From contig DBYW01000012.1 of assembly GCA_002311645.1 (NCBI GenBank), positions 1-23,543 of the forward strand: 23,543 nt of DNA, in the 5' to 3' direction. Below, piece by piece: positions 7,295 to 15,627 of this stretch. Numbering within the stretch: the stretch's first letter is position 1; every line of letters begins with the position of its first letter. The notes beneath the pieces are model-generated. The model saw only the letters and a list, made by a program, of their open reading frames with translations, was not told where the DNA came from and did not search any database. Origin of the DNA: Bacteroidales bacterium UBA1176. GTDB lineage: Bacteria > Bacteroidota > Bacteroidia > Bacteroidales > WCHB1-69. Position numbers and translations under genes: made by a program.

Positions 7295-8308
7295 ATGAAC
7301 AAGCTTGTCGCTGAATTGCAACATCAGCTGCGAGAACGCCAAGTGCGCCAATTAGTCGTCATTGCCGATGCGACGGTGTCAGCGCTTTATCCGCATTATT
7401 GGGACGAATTGTCTCAAGAATTCCCGACAATCTTCATGGAGGTTCCTGCGGGCGATGCGTCCAAGTCGCTTATGCAGGCTGAACGGTTGTGGCAACAGTT
7501 GCTGGCGGCTCGTTGCGACCGTGACGTTTTCATCCTCAACTTCGGTGGCGGCATGGTCTGCGACCTTGGAGGGTTCGTGGCGGCCACCTACAAGCGCGGC
7601 GTGCGCTTTGCCAACTGCCCCACCACCTTGTTGGCCATGATTGACGCGGCCGTCGGGGGCAAGAATGGTATCAATGTACAGCATGTCAAGAATTGTGTCG
7701 GCACGTTTTGCCAGCCGGAATTTGAGTTGCCCTGCGATTTGTCGTTCTTGCATACTTTGCCGGAAAAAGAGTTGCTCAGCGGCTTTGGCGAGCTGATGAA
7801 GTACGCCATTATTGGGTCACCGGCCCTGTTTTGCGAGTTGGAAGCATTGGAGCGTCTGACCCCTGGGCATATCCAACCAGAATGGGTTGACGAATGCATT
7901 TCTGTCAAGCATGAAATTGTGAAAAGAGATCCATACGACCTGCTTGAGCGGCATGTGCTTAACTCGGGGCACACTTACGGGCACGCCATTGAGAGCCTGT
8001 TTGCCGAGGAGGGCAGACCTGTTGCGCACGGCGAAGCTGTGGCGTTGGGATTGCTCTATGAGAGTCGCTTGATGGCACAGATCGGGCAATGTGCCCAAGC
8101 AGATGCCAGTCGTGTAGAACGCATGGTGCGTCGTCTTTACCATGTTCCAGCGTTTACCGAGGATGAGGTGCTGCGGCTGGTTGACTTTATGCAGCAGGAC
8201 AAGAAAAACAGGGATGGACATGTCCATTTTGTTCAAATGCGGGGCGTCGGCGATGTGTCGCCCGACTGCCGCGTTGCGTTGGATTTGTGCGCGAAAGTGA
8301 TTCGTTGA
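7295..8308 (+). CDS. aroB: 3-dehydroquinate synthase
   Basis: AroB converts DAHP to 3-dehydroquinate, the second step of the shikimate pathway, using NAD and a divalent metal. The NAD-binding segment is FGGGMVCDLGGFVAATYKRG (83-102). PTTLLAMIDAAVGGKNGIN (109-127) and SGFGELMKYA (162-171) follow. The metal ligands are probably Glu166, His226 (in LNSGHTYGHAIES) and His245 (in AHGEAV). The start at 7295 was chosen because it sits 2 bp after the folB stop; a longer in-frame extension back to 7229 would lie inside folB and lacks family similarity. At 337 residues it is at the short end of the family. It ends the operon, and uvrB has its own promoter downstream. Confidence 0.95.
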   Translation: MNKLVAELQHQLRERQVRQLVVIADATVSALYPHYWDELSQEFPTIFMEVPAGDASKSLMQAERLWQQLLAARCDRDVFILNFGGGMVCDLGGFVAATYKRGVRFANCPTTLLAMIDAAVGGKNGINVQHVKNCVGTFCQPEFELPCDLSFLHTLPEKELLSGFGELMKYAIIGSPALFCELEALERLTPGHIQPEWVDECISVKHEIVKRDPYDLLERHVLNSGHTYGHAIESLFAEEGRPVAHGEAVALGLLYESRLMAQIGQCAQADASRVERMVRRLYHVPAFTEDEVLRLVDFMQQDKKNRDGHVHFVQMRGVGDVSPDCRVALDLCAKVIR

Positions 8309-8349
8309 CGGAATACCGATGTGGGCGGTGGCCTTACCGCAATTTTTTC

Positions 8350-8357
8350 TATTTTTG
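8350..8357 (+). promoter_or_regulatory. -7 box TATTTTTG of uvrB
   Basis: TATTTTTGCGC lies 23 bases before the uvrB ATG at 8381. A purine-rich CAGGAG at 8371-8376 serves as one of the better Shine-Dalgarno sequences in the window and supports the 8381 start. No LexA-like palindrome is apparent. Confidence 0.6.
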
Positions 8358-8380
8358 CGCCCCCAAAAATCAGGAGACGC

Positions 8381-10483
8381 ATGGACTTCAAACTCATCTC
8401 TTCTTACCAGCCTTCCGGCGACCAACCGACTGCCATCCAGCAACTTGTGGATGGGCTCAACCGCGGTGACGAGGCGCAAACTCTGTTAGGCGTCACCGGG
8501 TCTGGTAAGACCTTTACCATCGCCAATGTCCTGCAGCGGGTCAATCGTCCGGCTCTTGTGTTGAGCCACAATAAGACCCTCGCCGCGCAACTCTATGGCG
8601 AGTTCAAACAGTTTTTCCCCGAAAATGCCGTCGAGTATTACGTCTCCTACTATGACTACTACCAGCCGGAGGCCTACATTCCCACCACCAACACTTATAT
8701 AGAGAAGGACCTTGCCATCAACGACGAGATTGAGAAATTGCGCTTGCACACCACAGCATCCCTGTTGTCTGGACGACGTGATGTGATCGTGGTGGCCTCT
8801 GTTTCCTGTATCTATGGGGTGGGCAACCCCAACGACTTCGCCAAGAATGTCATCAACCTGCATCCAGGTATGCGCATCGACCGTAACCAGCTGCTGTTAG
8901 CCTTCGTCAGCGCACTCTACTCGCGTACAGAACTGGACTTGCAACCCTCCCAGTTCCGCGTCAAGGGCGACACCGTTGACATTTACCCGCCCTACGCTGA
9001 CATTGCCTACCGCATCCTCTTCTTCGACGATGAGATTGAGTCCATCTCCGAGATTGAGGCTGTGAGTGGTGGTGTGATCAGCCGCGTCGACAAGCTTACC
9101 ATTTATCCCGCCAGCATCTTTGTCACCACCCAGCAGTCGATGAACGATGCCATCATCAATATCAAGATGGACTTGGGCGAACAAATTGAGTATTTGAAGT
9201 CTATTGGCAAGCATTTGGAGGCGAAACGGCTCGAGGACCGCGTCAATTATGATGTGGAGATGATGCGTGAGTTGGGTTATTGCTCCGGAATTGAAAACTA
9301 CTCGCGCTATTTTGACAAGCGCCAGCCTGGCGAACGGCCATTCTGCATCCTCGACTTCTTCCCCGATGACTTTGTGCTGGTGGTTGATGAGAGCCATGTG
9401 ACTGTGCCCCAGATCGGTGCCATGTATGGTGGCGACCGTTCCCGTAAGATCAATCTGGTGGATTATGGTTTTCGTTTGCCCGCCGCATTGGACAACCGTC
9501 CGTTGAAGTTCGATGAGTTTGAGAGTCTCATTGGGCAGACCATATACATGAGTGCCACGCCCGCAGAGTTCGAGTTGAAGAAATCTGGTGGGGTGGTGGT
9601 CGAGCAGGTGGTACGTCCCACAGGTCTCTTGGACCCGCCTATCGAGGTGCGCCCCGCCACCAACCAGGTGGACGACCTGCTCAACGAGATCGAGGATACG
9701 GTGGACAAGCACGAGCGCGTGCTGGTGACCACCCTGACCAAGCGCATGGCCGAGGAGTTGAACACCTATCTCATCAACATCGGCATCAAGTCGTGCTACA
9801 TCCATTCCGATGTGGAGACATTAGACCGCGTGGAAATTCTGAAGGATTTGCGCCTCGGGGCAATCGATGTGTTGGTGGGTGTGAACCTGCTGCGCGAGGG
9901 TCTTGACCTGCCGGAGGTGTCGCTCGTGGCTGTGATGGACGCCGACAAGGAGGGCTTCTTGCGCAACGAGCGTTCGTTGACACAGACGGCGGGGCGTGCG
10001 GCGCGCCACGTCAATGGACGTGTCATCTTCTATGCCAACAAGGTGACCAAGTCGATGCAGGCCACCATGGACGAGACGGCGCGCCGTCGTGCCAAGCAGA
10101 TGGCCTACAACGAGAAGCACCATATCACCCCACGGGGTGTGGTGAAATCCGACGAGATGGCTTTCCCCGCCAGTATCGATGACGCTGTGACGCGCGCCGG
10201 CGAGCGCTGGGACAAGCCAAACTCATTGCCTGGAAACACAACCTCTTCGGCTGCAAAGTCTTATACCATATCGGAATCCCCGACCCCCATTGCCGCCGAG
10301 AGGCAGGAACGTGTGAAGCCCCAGGAAAGTGATGTCCGCCTCCTTAACCTCGAACAGCTGAAAACGCGGCTCAAGATGCTTCGCAAGGAGATGGACAAAG
10401 CGGTCAAGGCCCTCGACTTCGATGCCGCCGCCACCTTGCGTGACGAATTGCTCGAAATCGAACGCCGTATCAAAAATTACTAA
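8381..10483 (+). CDS. uvrB: Excinuclease ABC subunit B
   Basis: UvrB is the damage-verifying helicase-like subunit of nucleotide excision repair. It is loaded by UvrA and then binds UvrC. The 700-residue protein has Walker A GVTGSGKT (37-44), the damage-probing beta-hairpin region rich in aromatics (YYDYYQPEAYIP, about 90-101), Walker B DESH near residue 336, helicase motif V/VI segments (GVNLLREGLDLPEVSLV; QTAGRAARH), and a C-terminal UVR motif that contacts UvrC (KEMDKAVKALDFDAAATLRD). The start at 8381 follows a promoter and Shine-Dalgarno; an upstream in-frame ATG at 8321 would place the promoter inside the gene. UvrA and UvrC genes are not in this window. Confidence 0.97.
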   Translation: MDFKLISSYQPSGDQPTAIQQLVDGLNRGDEAQTLLGVTGSGKTFTIANVLQRVNRPALVLSHNKTLAAQLYGEFKQFFPENAVEYYVSYYDYYQPEAYIPTTNTYIEKDLAINDEIEKLRLHTTASLLSGRRDVIVVASVSCIYGVGNPNDFAKNVINLHPGMRIDRNQLLLAFVSALYSRTELDLQPSQFRVKGDTVDIYPPYADIAYRILFFDDEIESISEIEAVSGGVISRVDKLTIYPASIFVTTQQSMNDAIINIKMDLGEQIEYLKSIGKHLEAKRLEDRVNYDVEMMRELGYCSGIENYSRYFDKRQPGERPFCILDFFPDDFVLVVDESHVTVPQIGAMYGGDRSRKINLVDYGFRLPAALDNRPLKFDEFESLIGQTIYMSATPAEFELKKSGGVVVEQVVRPTGLLDPPIEVRPATNQVDDLLNEIEDTVDKHERVLVTTLTKRMAEELNTYLINIGIKSCYIHSDVETLDRVEILKDLRLGAIDVLVGVNLLREGLDLPEVSLVAVMDADKEGFLRNERSLTQTAGRAARHVNGRVIFYANKVTKSMQATMDETARRRAKQMAYNEKHHITPRGVVKSDEMAFPASIDDAVTRAGERWDKPNSLPGNTTSSAAKSYTISESPTPIAAERQERVKPQESDVRLLNLEQLKTRLKMLRKEMDKAVKALDFDAAATLRDELLEIERRIKNY

Positions 10484-10540
10484 ACAGCTATCGACCGTTG
10501 GCTTTTGGCGACTTGTCCAAAATGGAGGAAGAACATTCAC

Positions 10541-10561
10541 GGCTCATTTGGAATCTGAGCC
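10541..10561. terminator. Hairpin between convergent uvrB and the TonB-C gene
   Basis: GGCTCA (10541-10546) and TGAGCC (10556-10561) form a 6-bp stem with a 9-base loop in the 90-bp gap between the convergent genes. The T run is weak on both sides, so it may be an inefficient terminator or only an RNA 3'-end structure. Confidence 0.4.
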
Positions 10562-10573
10562 GATCATCTTGTG

Positions 10574-11023
10574 CTAATGTTTTTTAGCCTCTTGTTTCAT
10601 CCGTTTCTTTGCCTCTTTGATTTCCTTTTTGCTCATCTGAAATGTCAGGGGAACGCTGTAATAGCAGCGGACGGGTCTGCCTTCCTGCATGCCGGGTTTC
10701 CATTTGGGCATGGCCATGACCGTGCGTACAGATTCTTTGTCGATGGAAGGATAAAGAGGCTTCATTGCCTCGGCATTGGAGACGCTGCCGTCTTTTTCGA
10801 CTACAAATGTTATAAGCACGGTGCCGGTAATGCCATGTTCCCGGGCATCTTGGGGATATACGATTTCGTTGGAAATGAAACTGACGAGTGCTTCCATGCC
10901 GCCTGGATATTCAGGCATGACTTCTACTGATGTGAAGATGGTTTCTTCATTCTTGCCGTCGGTTTGTCCGAACAGGGTTGTGGAGAGCAACACGACGAAG
11001 GCGAGGAGAAAAATCTTTTTCAT
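10574..11023 (-). CDS. Exported TonB C-terminal-domain protein
   Basis: This 149-residue protein has a signal peptide (MKKIFLLAFVVLLSTTLFG-Q) followed directly by a TonB C-terminal domain. The domain shows VMPEYPGGMEAL (35-46), IVYPQDAREHGITGTVLI (54-71), VVEKDGSVSNAE (74-85) and WKPGMQEGRPVRCYYSVPLTF (108-128). The tail is very basic (KKEIKEAKKRMKQEAKKH). Classical TonB needs a membrane anchor and a Pro-rich periplasmic linker to ExbBD; here both are missing and the domain follows a cleavable-looking signal, so it is probably a periplasmic or outer-membrane relative rather than a working energy transducer. The start at 11023 begins the signal peptide; an in-frame ATG further upstream would run through the promoter. 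Confidence 0.8.
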   Translation of the reverse strand: MKKIFLLAFVVLLSTTLFGQTDGKNEETIFTSVEVMPEYPGGMEALVSFISNEIVYPQDAREHGITGTVLITFVVEKDGSVSNAEAMKPLYPSIDKESVRTVMAMPKWKPGMQEGRPVRCYYSVPLTFQMSKKEIKEAKKRMKQEAKKH

Positions 11024-11043
11024 AGGATGAGTTTTTTGTGACG

Positions 11044-11051
11044 CAAAAATA
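11044..11051 (-). promoter_or_regulatory. -7 box TATTTTTG of the TonB-C gene
   Basis: The minus strand reads TATTTTTGCG, 20 bases before the ATG at 11023. It lies in the divergent region shared with the HerA-like gene. Confidence 0.55.
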
Positions 11052-11141
11052 GCAATTTTAATGATGAACAATTCGCGATTACCCATTAATTGTTATTAGT
11101 TGATTGTTAATATGACAAAGGCCGACATTGGACATTTTTTG

Positions 11142-11149
11142 TATCTTTG
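11142..11149 (+). promoter_or_regulatory. -7 box TATCTTTG of the HerA-like ATPase gene
   Basis: TATCTTTGCAC lies 20 bases before the ATG at 11170. It is the same TATCTTTGC form as the flotillin and Bro-N gene promoters. Confidence 0.6.
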
Positions 11150-11169
11150 CACCCTAAAAACATATCATC

Positions 11170-12756
11170 ATGTACGATCAGACACACGGGCTGTACATCG
11201 CCCATTGCGCCGAAGGCGCGTTGAGTATCCAAGGAAAAATGGCAAACAGACATGGACTTGTCGCCGGCGCCACCGGCACGGGTAAGACCGTGACCCTCCA
11301 AGTCATGGCAGAGTCTTTCTGCCAGGCGGGCGTGCCATGTTTTATGGCCGACATGAAGGGCGATCTCTCCGGCATCAGTCAGGTCGGAGCCATGAGCAGT
11401 TTCATCGAGAAGAGACTTCCCGAGTTCGGCATTGAGAACCCGCAGTTCCAGTCCTGCCCTGTGCGTTTTTATGACGTATATGGCCAGCAGGGCCACCCCA
11501 TGCGCGCCACCATTTCCCAGATGGGACCGCTTTTGCTGTCGCGCCTGCTCGGCCTCAACGAGACCCAGGACGGTGTGCTCAACATCGTATTCCGCATCGC
11601 TGACGAACGCGGTCTGCTACTCATTGACATCAAGGACTTGCGCGCCATGCTTGACTATGTCTCCAAACATGCCAAGGAGTACACGACCAAATATGGCAAC
11701 ATCTCCACCGCCACGGTCGGTGCCATCCAGCGTGCCATCCTGCAACTAGAAAACCAAGGCGCGGAACAGTTCTTCGGCGAGCCGGCTTTCGATATCCACG
11801 ACCTGCTCCAAACGGAAGGTGGCAAGGGTGTGATGAACGTGCTGGCTGCCGACAAGCTCATGATGCAGCCCAAACTGTACAGCACCTTCCTGCTGTGGCT
11901 TCTCTCTGAACTCTACAGCACCCTCCCGGAGGTGGGCGATCAGGACCTGCCCAAGTTGGTGTTCTTCTTCGACGAAGCCCACACACTCTTTGAAGACACC
12001 TCCAAGGCACTTGTCGACAAAATCGAACAGGTGATCCGCCTCATCCGAAGCAAAGGCATCGGCATTTTCTTTGTAACGCAAAGTCCTACGGATATCCCTG
12101 AGATTATATTGGGACAGCTCGGCAACCGTGTCCAGCACGCCTTGCGCGCTTACACGCCCAAGGACCAGCGCGCCGTGAAGACCGCTGCCGATACGTTCCG
12201 CACCAACCCCGACTTCAAGACCGACGAGGCCATCATGAATCTCGAGACCGGCGAGGCGTTGGTCAGCTTCCTCGACGAGAAGGGCGCCCCCAACATCGTG
12301 CAACGCGCCAAGATACTCTTCCCGCTTTCCCAAATCGGTGCCATCACCGAAGGCCAGCGGGCCGACATAATCCGCCAAAGCCGCATCGGTGGAAAGTACG
12401 ACACGCCTGTTGACCGCGAAAGCGCTTTTGAGGTGCTGTTGCAGCAATCGGAGGAGCTGGCACGCCAGCAAGAAGGGGAAATTGCCAAAGCCGAGGATGA
12501 AAAAGCGGCGAAGGGGACGAAAGAGACGAAAGAGAAACCCGGCTTGTTGTCGAAAGTGGTCAAGGCCATCATTACGGCCGTTACCGCCACGATAGGGACT
12601 ATCTTGGGTAATGCCGTCAGCAACAAGGTGACGGGCAAGAAGACCAAGAGCACGACCTCCGCGACGGGCAAGGTGGTGAAGAGCGCCACCAGCGCCGCCA
12701 CACGCACCGTCACCCGCGAAATCACCCGCGATATCTTGGGAAATATTCTAAAATAA
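11170..12756 (+). CDS. HerA-like P-loop ATPase, DUF853/YjgR family
   Basis: This 528-residue cytoplasmic ATPase belongs to the FtsK/HerA superfamily. Walker A is GATGTGKT (33-40) and Walker B is VFFFDEAH (about 264-271), followed by the sensor-like IFFVTQSPTDIPEIILGQLG and the arginine-rich RVQHALRAYTPKDQRAV. MADMKGDLSGI, just after Walker A, is a hallmark of the DUF853/YjgR branch. The function of this family is not established. After about residue 430 the sequence becomes low-complexity: a Lys/Glu-rich stretch and then a Gly/Ala/Thr segment (AIITAVTATIGTILGNAVSN) that could be a membrane-associated or glycine-zipper helix. No NurA-type nuclease is adjacent. It converges on queF across a GTAGAGACG repeat. 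Confidence 0.85.
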   Translation: MYDQTHGLYIAHCAEGALSIQGKMANRHGLVAGATGTGKTVTLQVMAESFCQAGVPCFMADMKGDLSGISQVGAMSSFIEKRLPEFGIENPQFQSCPVRFYDVYGQQGHPMRATISQMGPLLLSRLLGLNETQDGVLNIVFRIADERGLLLIDIKDLRAMLDYVSKHAKEYTTKYGNISTATVGAIQRAILQLENQGAEQFFGEPAFDIHDLLQTEGGKGVMNVLAADKLMMQPKLYSTFLLWLLSELYSTLPEVGDQDLPKLVFFFDEAHTLFEDTSKALVDKIEQVIRLIRSKGIGIFFVTQSPTDIPEIILGQLGNRVQHALRAYTPKDQRAVKTAADTFRTNPDFKTDEAIMNLETGEALVSFLDEKGAPNIVQRAKILFPLSQIGAITEGQRADIIRQSRIGGKYDTPVDRESAFEVLLQQSEELARQQEGEIAKAEDEKAAKGTKETKEKPGLLSKVVKAIITAVTATIGTILGNAVSNKVTGKKTKSTTSATGKVVKSATSAATRTVTREITRDILGNILK

Positions 12757-12778
12757 ATACAAAGAGACGCAATGTGTC

Positions 12779-12806
12779 GTAGAGACGTGCCATGGCGCGT
12801 CTCTAT
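12779..12806. repeat. GTAGAGACG-family hairpin at the queF 3' end
   Basis: TAGAGACG (12780-12787) and CGTCTCTA (12798-12805) form a perfect 8-bp stem that extends through a wobble and GC pairs, leaving a tiny CATG-centred loop. An extra half-copy, AGAGACG, lies at 12763-12769 just after the HerA-like gene stop. The right arm contains the queF stop codon (12803-12805, TAG on the minus strand). As at 1708-1800, it sits between convergent genes. Confidence 0.8.
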
Positions 12807-13267
12807 GATAGGTCATGCTGTTGCATGCGGTATTTAGCCAACTCTTCCCATTCTGATCCTTTGCGTCCGTAGTTGGCGTATGGGTAGATGGAAATGCCGC
12901 CGCGCGGCGTGAAGAAACCTGTCACTTCAATATACTTCGGATCCATCAATTTGATGAGGTCCTTCATGATCACATTGACGCAATCCTCGTGAAAGTCGCC
13001 ATGATTGCGGAAGCTGAAGAGATAGAGTTTCAGGCTTTTGCTTTCCACCATGCGCTTGTCGGGGATGTAGCTGATGCGAATTTCGGCGAAGTCGGGTTGT
13101 CCGGTGATGGGGCACAGCGTGGTAAACTCCGGGCAGTTGAAGCGCACCCAATAGTCGTTGTCGGGGTGGCGGTTTGCGAAAGTTTCCAACACTTCCGGGG
13201 CATAATCTTGGCGATATTCGGTCTTTTTGCCGAGGGAAATCAGGCCCTCGTCTTTTCTTTCATTCAT
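12803..13267 (-). CDS. queF: NADPH-dependent 7-cyano-7-deazaguanine reductase
   Basis: QueF reduces preQ0 to preQ1 in the queuosine tRNA-modification pathway. The 154-residue protein is the short, single-domain (B. subtilis-like) type. The nucleophilic cysteine is Cys52 in FTTLCPITGQPDFA, with Asp59 as the acid. The NADPH-binding signature ESKSLKLYLFSFRNHGDFHE is nearly canonical: ESKS begins at residue 75, and His93 and Glu94 end the motif. Its start overlaps the queC end by 4 bp, indicating translational coupling in a queC-queF operon. Its TAG stop is the first three bases of the minus-strand TAGAGACG repeat arm. Confidence 0.97.
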   Translation of the reverse strand: MNERKDEGLISLGKKTEYRQDYAPEVLETFANRHPDNDYWVRFNCPEFTTLCPITGQPDFAEIRISYIPDKRMVESKSLKLYLFSFRNHGDFHEDCVNVIMKDLIKLMDPKYIEVTGFFTPRGGISIYPYANYGRKGSEWEELAKYRMQQHDLS

Positions 13268-13935
13268 AGCTGTTGTTTTTTAGATGCAAGATATTCTTCC
13301 AGACCGCGGCGTCGCAAGGTGCAGGCAGGGCAGTGGCCGCAGCCGTCGCCGGGAATGCTGTTGTAGCAGGTCAGTGTTTCGTGGCGTACGAGGTCGAAGA
13401 CGCCTAATTCATCGGCCAGGCGCCAGGTCTCGGCTTTGTTGAGCCACATCAGGGGCGTGTGGATGATGAACTGCTCGTCCATCGCAAGGTTGAGGGTTAC
13501 GTTGAGCGAACGGATGAAGGCGTCGTGGCAGTCGGGATAGCCGGAATAGTCGGCTTGGGAGACGCCTGTGATGAGATTCTTGGCCCCTAACTCGCGGGCG
13601 TGCACCGCAGCAATGGAGAGGAAGAAAAGGTTGCGGCCCGGCACGAAGGTGTTTGGCAGGCCGTCGGCAGGCTTCTCCTGGTCCATGACAATGGAACTGT
13701 CCGTGAGCGAGCATCCTGAGCTGATCTCACCGATGAAGTTCACCTCCCGCACCGTGATGGGCACGCCGGCCTTGGCCGCGATTTTGCGCGCAAGCTCCAC
13801 CTCCAATTGATGTTTCTGGCCATAAAGGAAACTGATGGCATACACCTCCTTGAATTGGCGCTTGGCCCAGAAAAGGCATGTGGTGCTGTCCTGTCCGCCA
13901 GAGAGGACCACTAAAGCTTTGTCTTTATCTAACAT
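13264..13935 (-). CDS. queC: 7-cyano-7-deazaguanine synthase
   Basis: QueC makes preQ0 from 7-carboxy-7-deazaguanine with ammonia and ATP. The 223-residue length is normal. The PP-loop is SGGQDST (12-18). The zinc cysteines are Cys190, Cys199, Cys202 and Cys205 in the C-terminal GDGCGHCPAC region. Other family segments are YGQKH (38-42), FVPGRN (97-102) and GVSQADYSGYPDC (124-136). It is the first gene of queC-queF. QueD and QueE are not in this window. No convincing preQ1 riboswitch was found in the leader. Confidence 0.97.
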   Translation of the reverse strand: MLDKDKALVVLSGGQDSTTCLFWAKRQFKEVYAISFLYGQKHQLEVELARKIAAKAGVPITVREVNFIGEISSGCSLTDSSIVMDQEKPADGLPNTFVPGRNLFFLSIAAVHARELGAKNLITGVSQADYSGYPDCHDAFIRSLNVTLNLAMDEQFIIHTPLMWLNKAETWRLADELGVFDLVRHETLTCYNSIPGDGCGHCPACTLRRRGLEEYLASKKQQL

Positions 13936-13982
13936 GTTATATGGAGTCTTGTTTTTAAAGTGGTTGTCAAGTATTGCGGCGG

Positions 13983-13990
13983 CAAAAATA
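13983..13990 (-). promoter_or_regulatory. -7 box TATTTTTG of queC-queF
   Basis: The minus strand reads TATTTTTGCC 47 bases before the queC ATG. It is divergent from the flotillin promoter. The roughly 40-base leader contains no evident preQ1 aptamer. Confidence 0.6.
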
Positions 13991-14038
13991 GGATTTTTTT
14001 TCTGATAGCTGCAGGATGAAGGTTAATTGTATTTTTTC

Positions 14039-14046
14039 TATCTTTG
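14039..14046 (+). promoter_or_regulatory. -7 box TATCTTTG of the flotillin gene
   Basis: TATCTTTGCGCG lies 26 bases before the ATG at 14073. It matches TAnnTTTG and sits back to back with the queC promoter. Confidence 0.6.
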
Positions 14047-14072
14047 CGCGTTAATTTTTAATTCATGGAATT

Positions 14073-15614
14073 ATGACACAACTTCAGATTATCCTAATTG
14101 TAGCAGCAGTCATTGTATTCATACTGTTTCTCGCCGTTTGCTATGTCAAGGCTCCCCCCAAAGATGCCTTCATCATATCCGGCCTGTCGCGCCAGCCGCG
14201 AATCCTCATCGGCAAGGGCGGTTTCCGCATACCGGGCTTGGAACGTGTTGACAAGGTCTTCCTCGGCCAGACCTCTGTGGACATCAAGACCACCACGCCC
14301 GTGCCCACTAACGACTTCATTTCCGTGGTGGTGGATGCCGTGGCCAAGATTCGCGTCATCAACACGCCCGACGGCATACGGTTGGCCGCCAAGAACTTCC
14401 TCAATATGACGGAAAAGGACATCGCCATGCAGGTCAAGGACTCCCTGGAGGGCAACATGCGTGAAATCATCGGCACGCTCGACCTGAAATCGCTCAACAT
14501 CGACCGCGACGGCTTCTCCGACCAGATCGCCAAAAAGGCCTCGCCCGACATGGGCAAGCTCGGCATCGAGATCATATCCTGCAATATCCAGAACATCACG
14601 GATAATGAGGGACTTATCAAGAACTTGGGTGCCGACAATACCTTCAAGATTCGCAAGGAGGCCGCCATCACCAAGGCACAGGCCGAGCGCGACATCGCCA
14701 TCGCGGAGTCCGAGGCTGCCAAGGAGGCCAACGACGCCCGTGTGCTCAACGAGACCATCATCGCCGAGAAGAACAACGAGTTGGCCGTCAAGGTGGCCAA
14801 CCTCAAAGTGATTGAGGACACGCAAAAGGCCAAGGCTGACGCCGCCTACGAGATACAAAGACAAGAGCAGCAGAAGACGGTCAACGTGAAGACTGTGGAG
14901 GCTGAGGCCACCAAGTCCATCCTCACACAGGAAAAGCAGAAGGAAATCAACGCCGCCGCAGTGGAGGCCGAGACTGAAAAGGCCCGCAAGGAGCAGGAGC
15001 TGACGCTGCAACAGGTCAAGATCCAGCAAAACCGCTTGGAGGCCGAAATCCAGAAGAAGGCGGATGCCGACAAGTACAACATGGAGATCGCCGCCGCCGC
15101 CGAGTTGGAGCAACGCAAGCGCCAGGCAGAGGCAGAGGCATACGAGGCCGAACAGCGCGCCCGTGCCGTCAAAGCACAGGCGGAGGCCGAACAGTTCCGC
15201 ATGGAACAAGAGGCCATCGGCAAGAAGAAACTGGCCGACGCTGAGGCATACGCCATTGAACAAAAGGGCCTTGCCGAGGCTGCCGCCATCGAGAAGAAGG
15301 GGCTTGCCGAGGCCGAGGCGATGCGCAAGAAGGCTGATGCCTTCAAACTCTATGGCGATGCCGCCAAGGCACAAATGGTCATCGACCGCCTGCCTGAGAT
15401 AGCCCGTGCCGTGGCCGAACCTATCGGAACCATCAAAGATGTGCGTATCTACGGCAATACGGGTGAGGGGATCGCCCAGATGTCAGGACAAGTGCCCGCC
15501 GTCATCAAGCAAACCATGGACACCGTGGCCGACGCAACGGGAGTGAATATGTCCAAGATTGTGGAACAGTCCACCCTTGAAAACGCCGTGAAACGCACGG
15601 CGAAAACCGAATAG
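14073..15614 (+). CDS. Flotillin family membrane-scaffold protein
   Basis: This 513-residue protein has an N-terminal transmembrane helix (IILIVAAVIVFILFLAVCYV, about 6-25) and a SPFH/PHB domain (about 26-190, beginning YVKAPPKDAFIISG). A long Ala/Glu-rich coiled coil follows (about 190-435), with flotillin-type AEAxAE heptads such as KGLAEAAAIEKKGLAEAEA. The C-terminal segment (VIDRLPEIARAVAEPIGTIKDVRIYG) is conserved in bacterial flotillins (FloT/YuaG). These proteins assemble into membrane microdomain scaffolds that influence fluidity and secretion. An NfeD-like partner gene, common next to flotillins, is not adjacent here. The gene has its own promoter and no clear terminator, so some readthrough into the T9SS gene is possible. 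Confidence 0.93.
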   Translation: MTQLQIILIVAAVIVFILFLAVCYVKAPPKDAFIISGLSRQPRILIGKGGFRIPGLERVDKVFLGQTSVDIKTTTPVPTNDFISVVVDAVAKIRVINTPDGIRLAAKNFLNMTEKDIAMQVKDSLEGNMREIIGTLDLKSLNIDRDGFSDQIAKKASPDMGKLGIEIISCNIQNITDNEGLIKNLGADNTFKIRKEAAITKAQAERDIAIAESEAAKEANDARVLNETIIAEKNNELAVKVANLKVIEDTQKAKADAAYEIQRQEQQKTVNVKTVEAEATKSILTQEKQKEINAAAVEAETEKARKEQELTLQQVKIQQNRLEAEIQKKADADKYNMEIAAAAELEQRKRQAEAEAYEAEQRARAVKAQAEAEQFRMEQEAIGKKKLADAEAYAIEQKGLAEAAAIEKKGLAEAEAMRKKADAFKLYGDAAKAQMVIDRLPEIARAVAEPIGTIKDVRIYGNTGEGIAQMSGQVPAVIKQTMDTVADATGVNMSKIVEQSTLENAVKRTAKTE

Positions 15615-15627
15615 ATCGCATTCTTCA

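Noticed and set aside
8309..8380. LexA/SOS-type operator before uvrB
   Set aside because: No convincing palindrome of SOS-box form was found near the promoter.
13936..13982. preQ1 riboswitch in the queC leader
   Set aside because: The roughly 40-base leader lacks a stem with C-rich loop and A-rich tail able to form the preQ1 pseudoknot.
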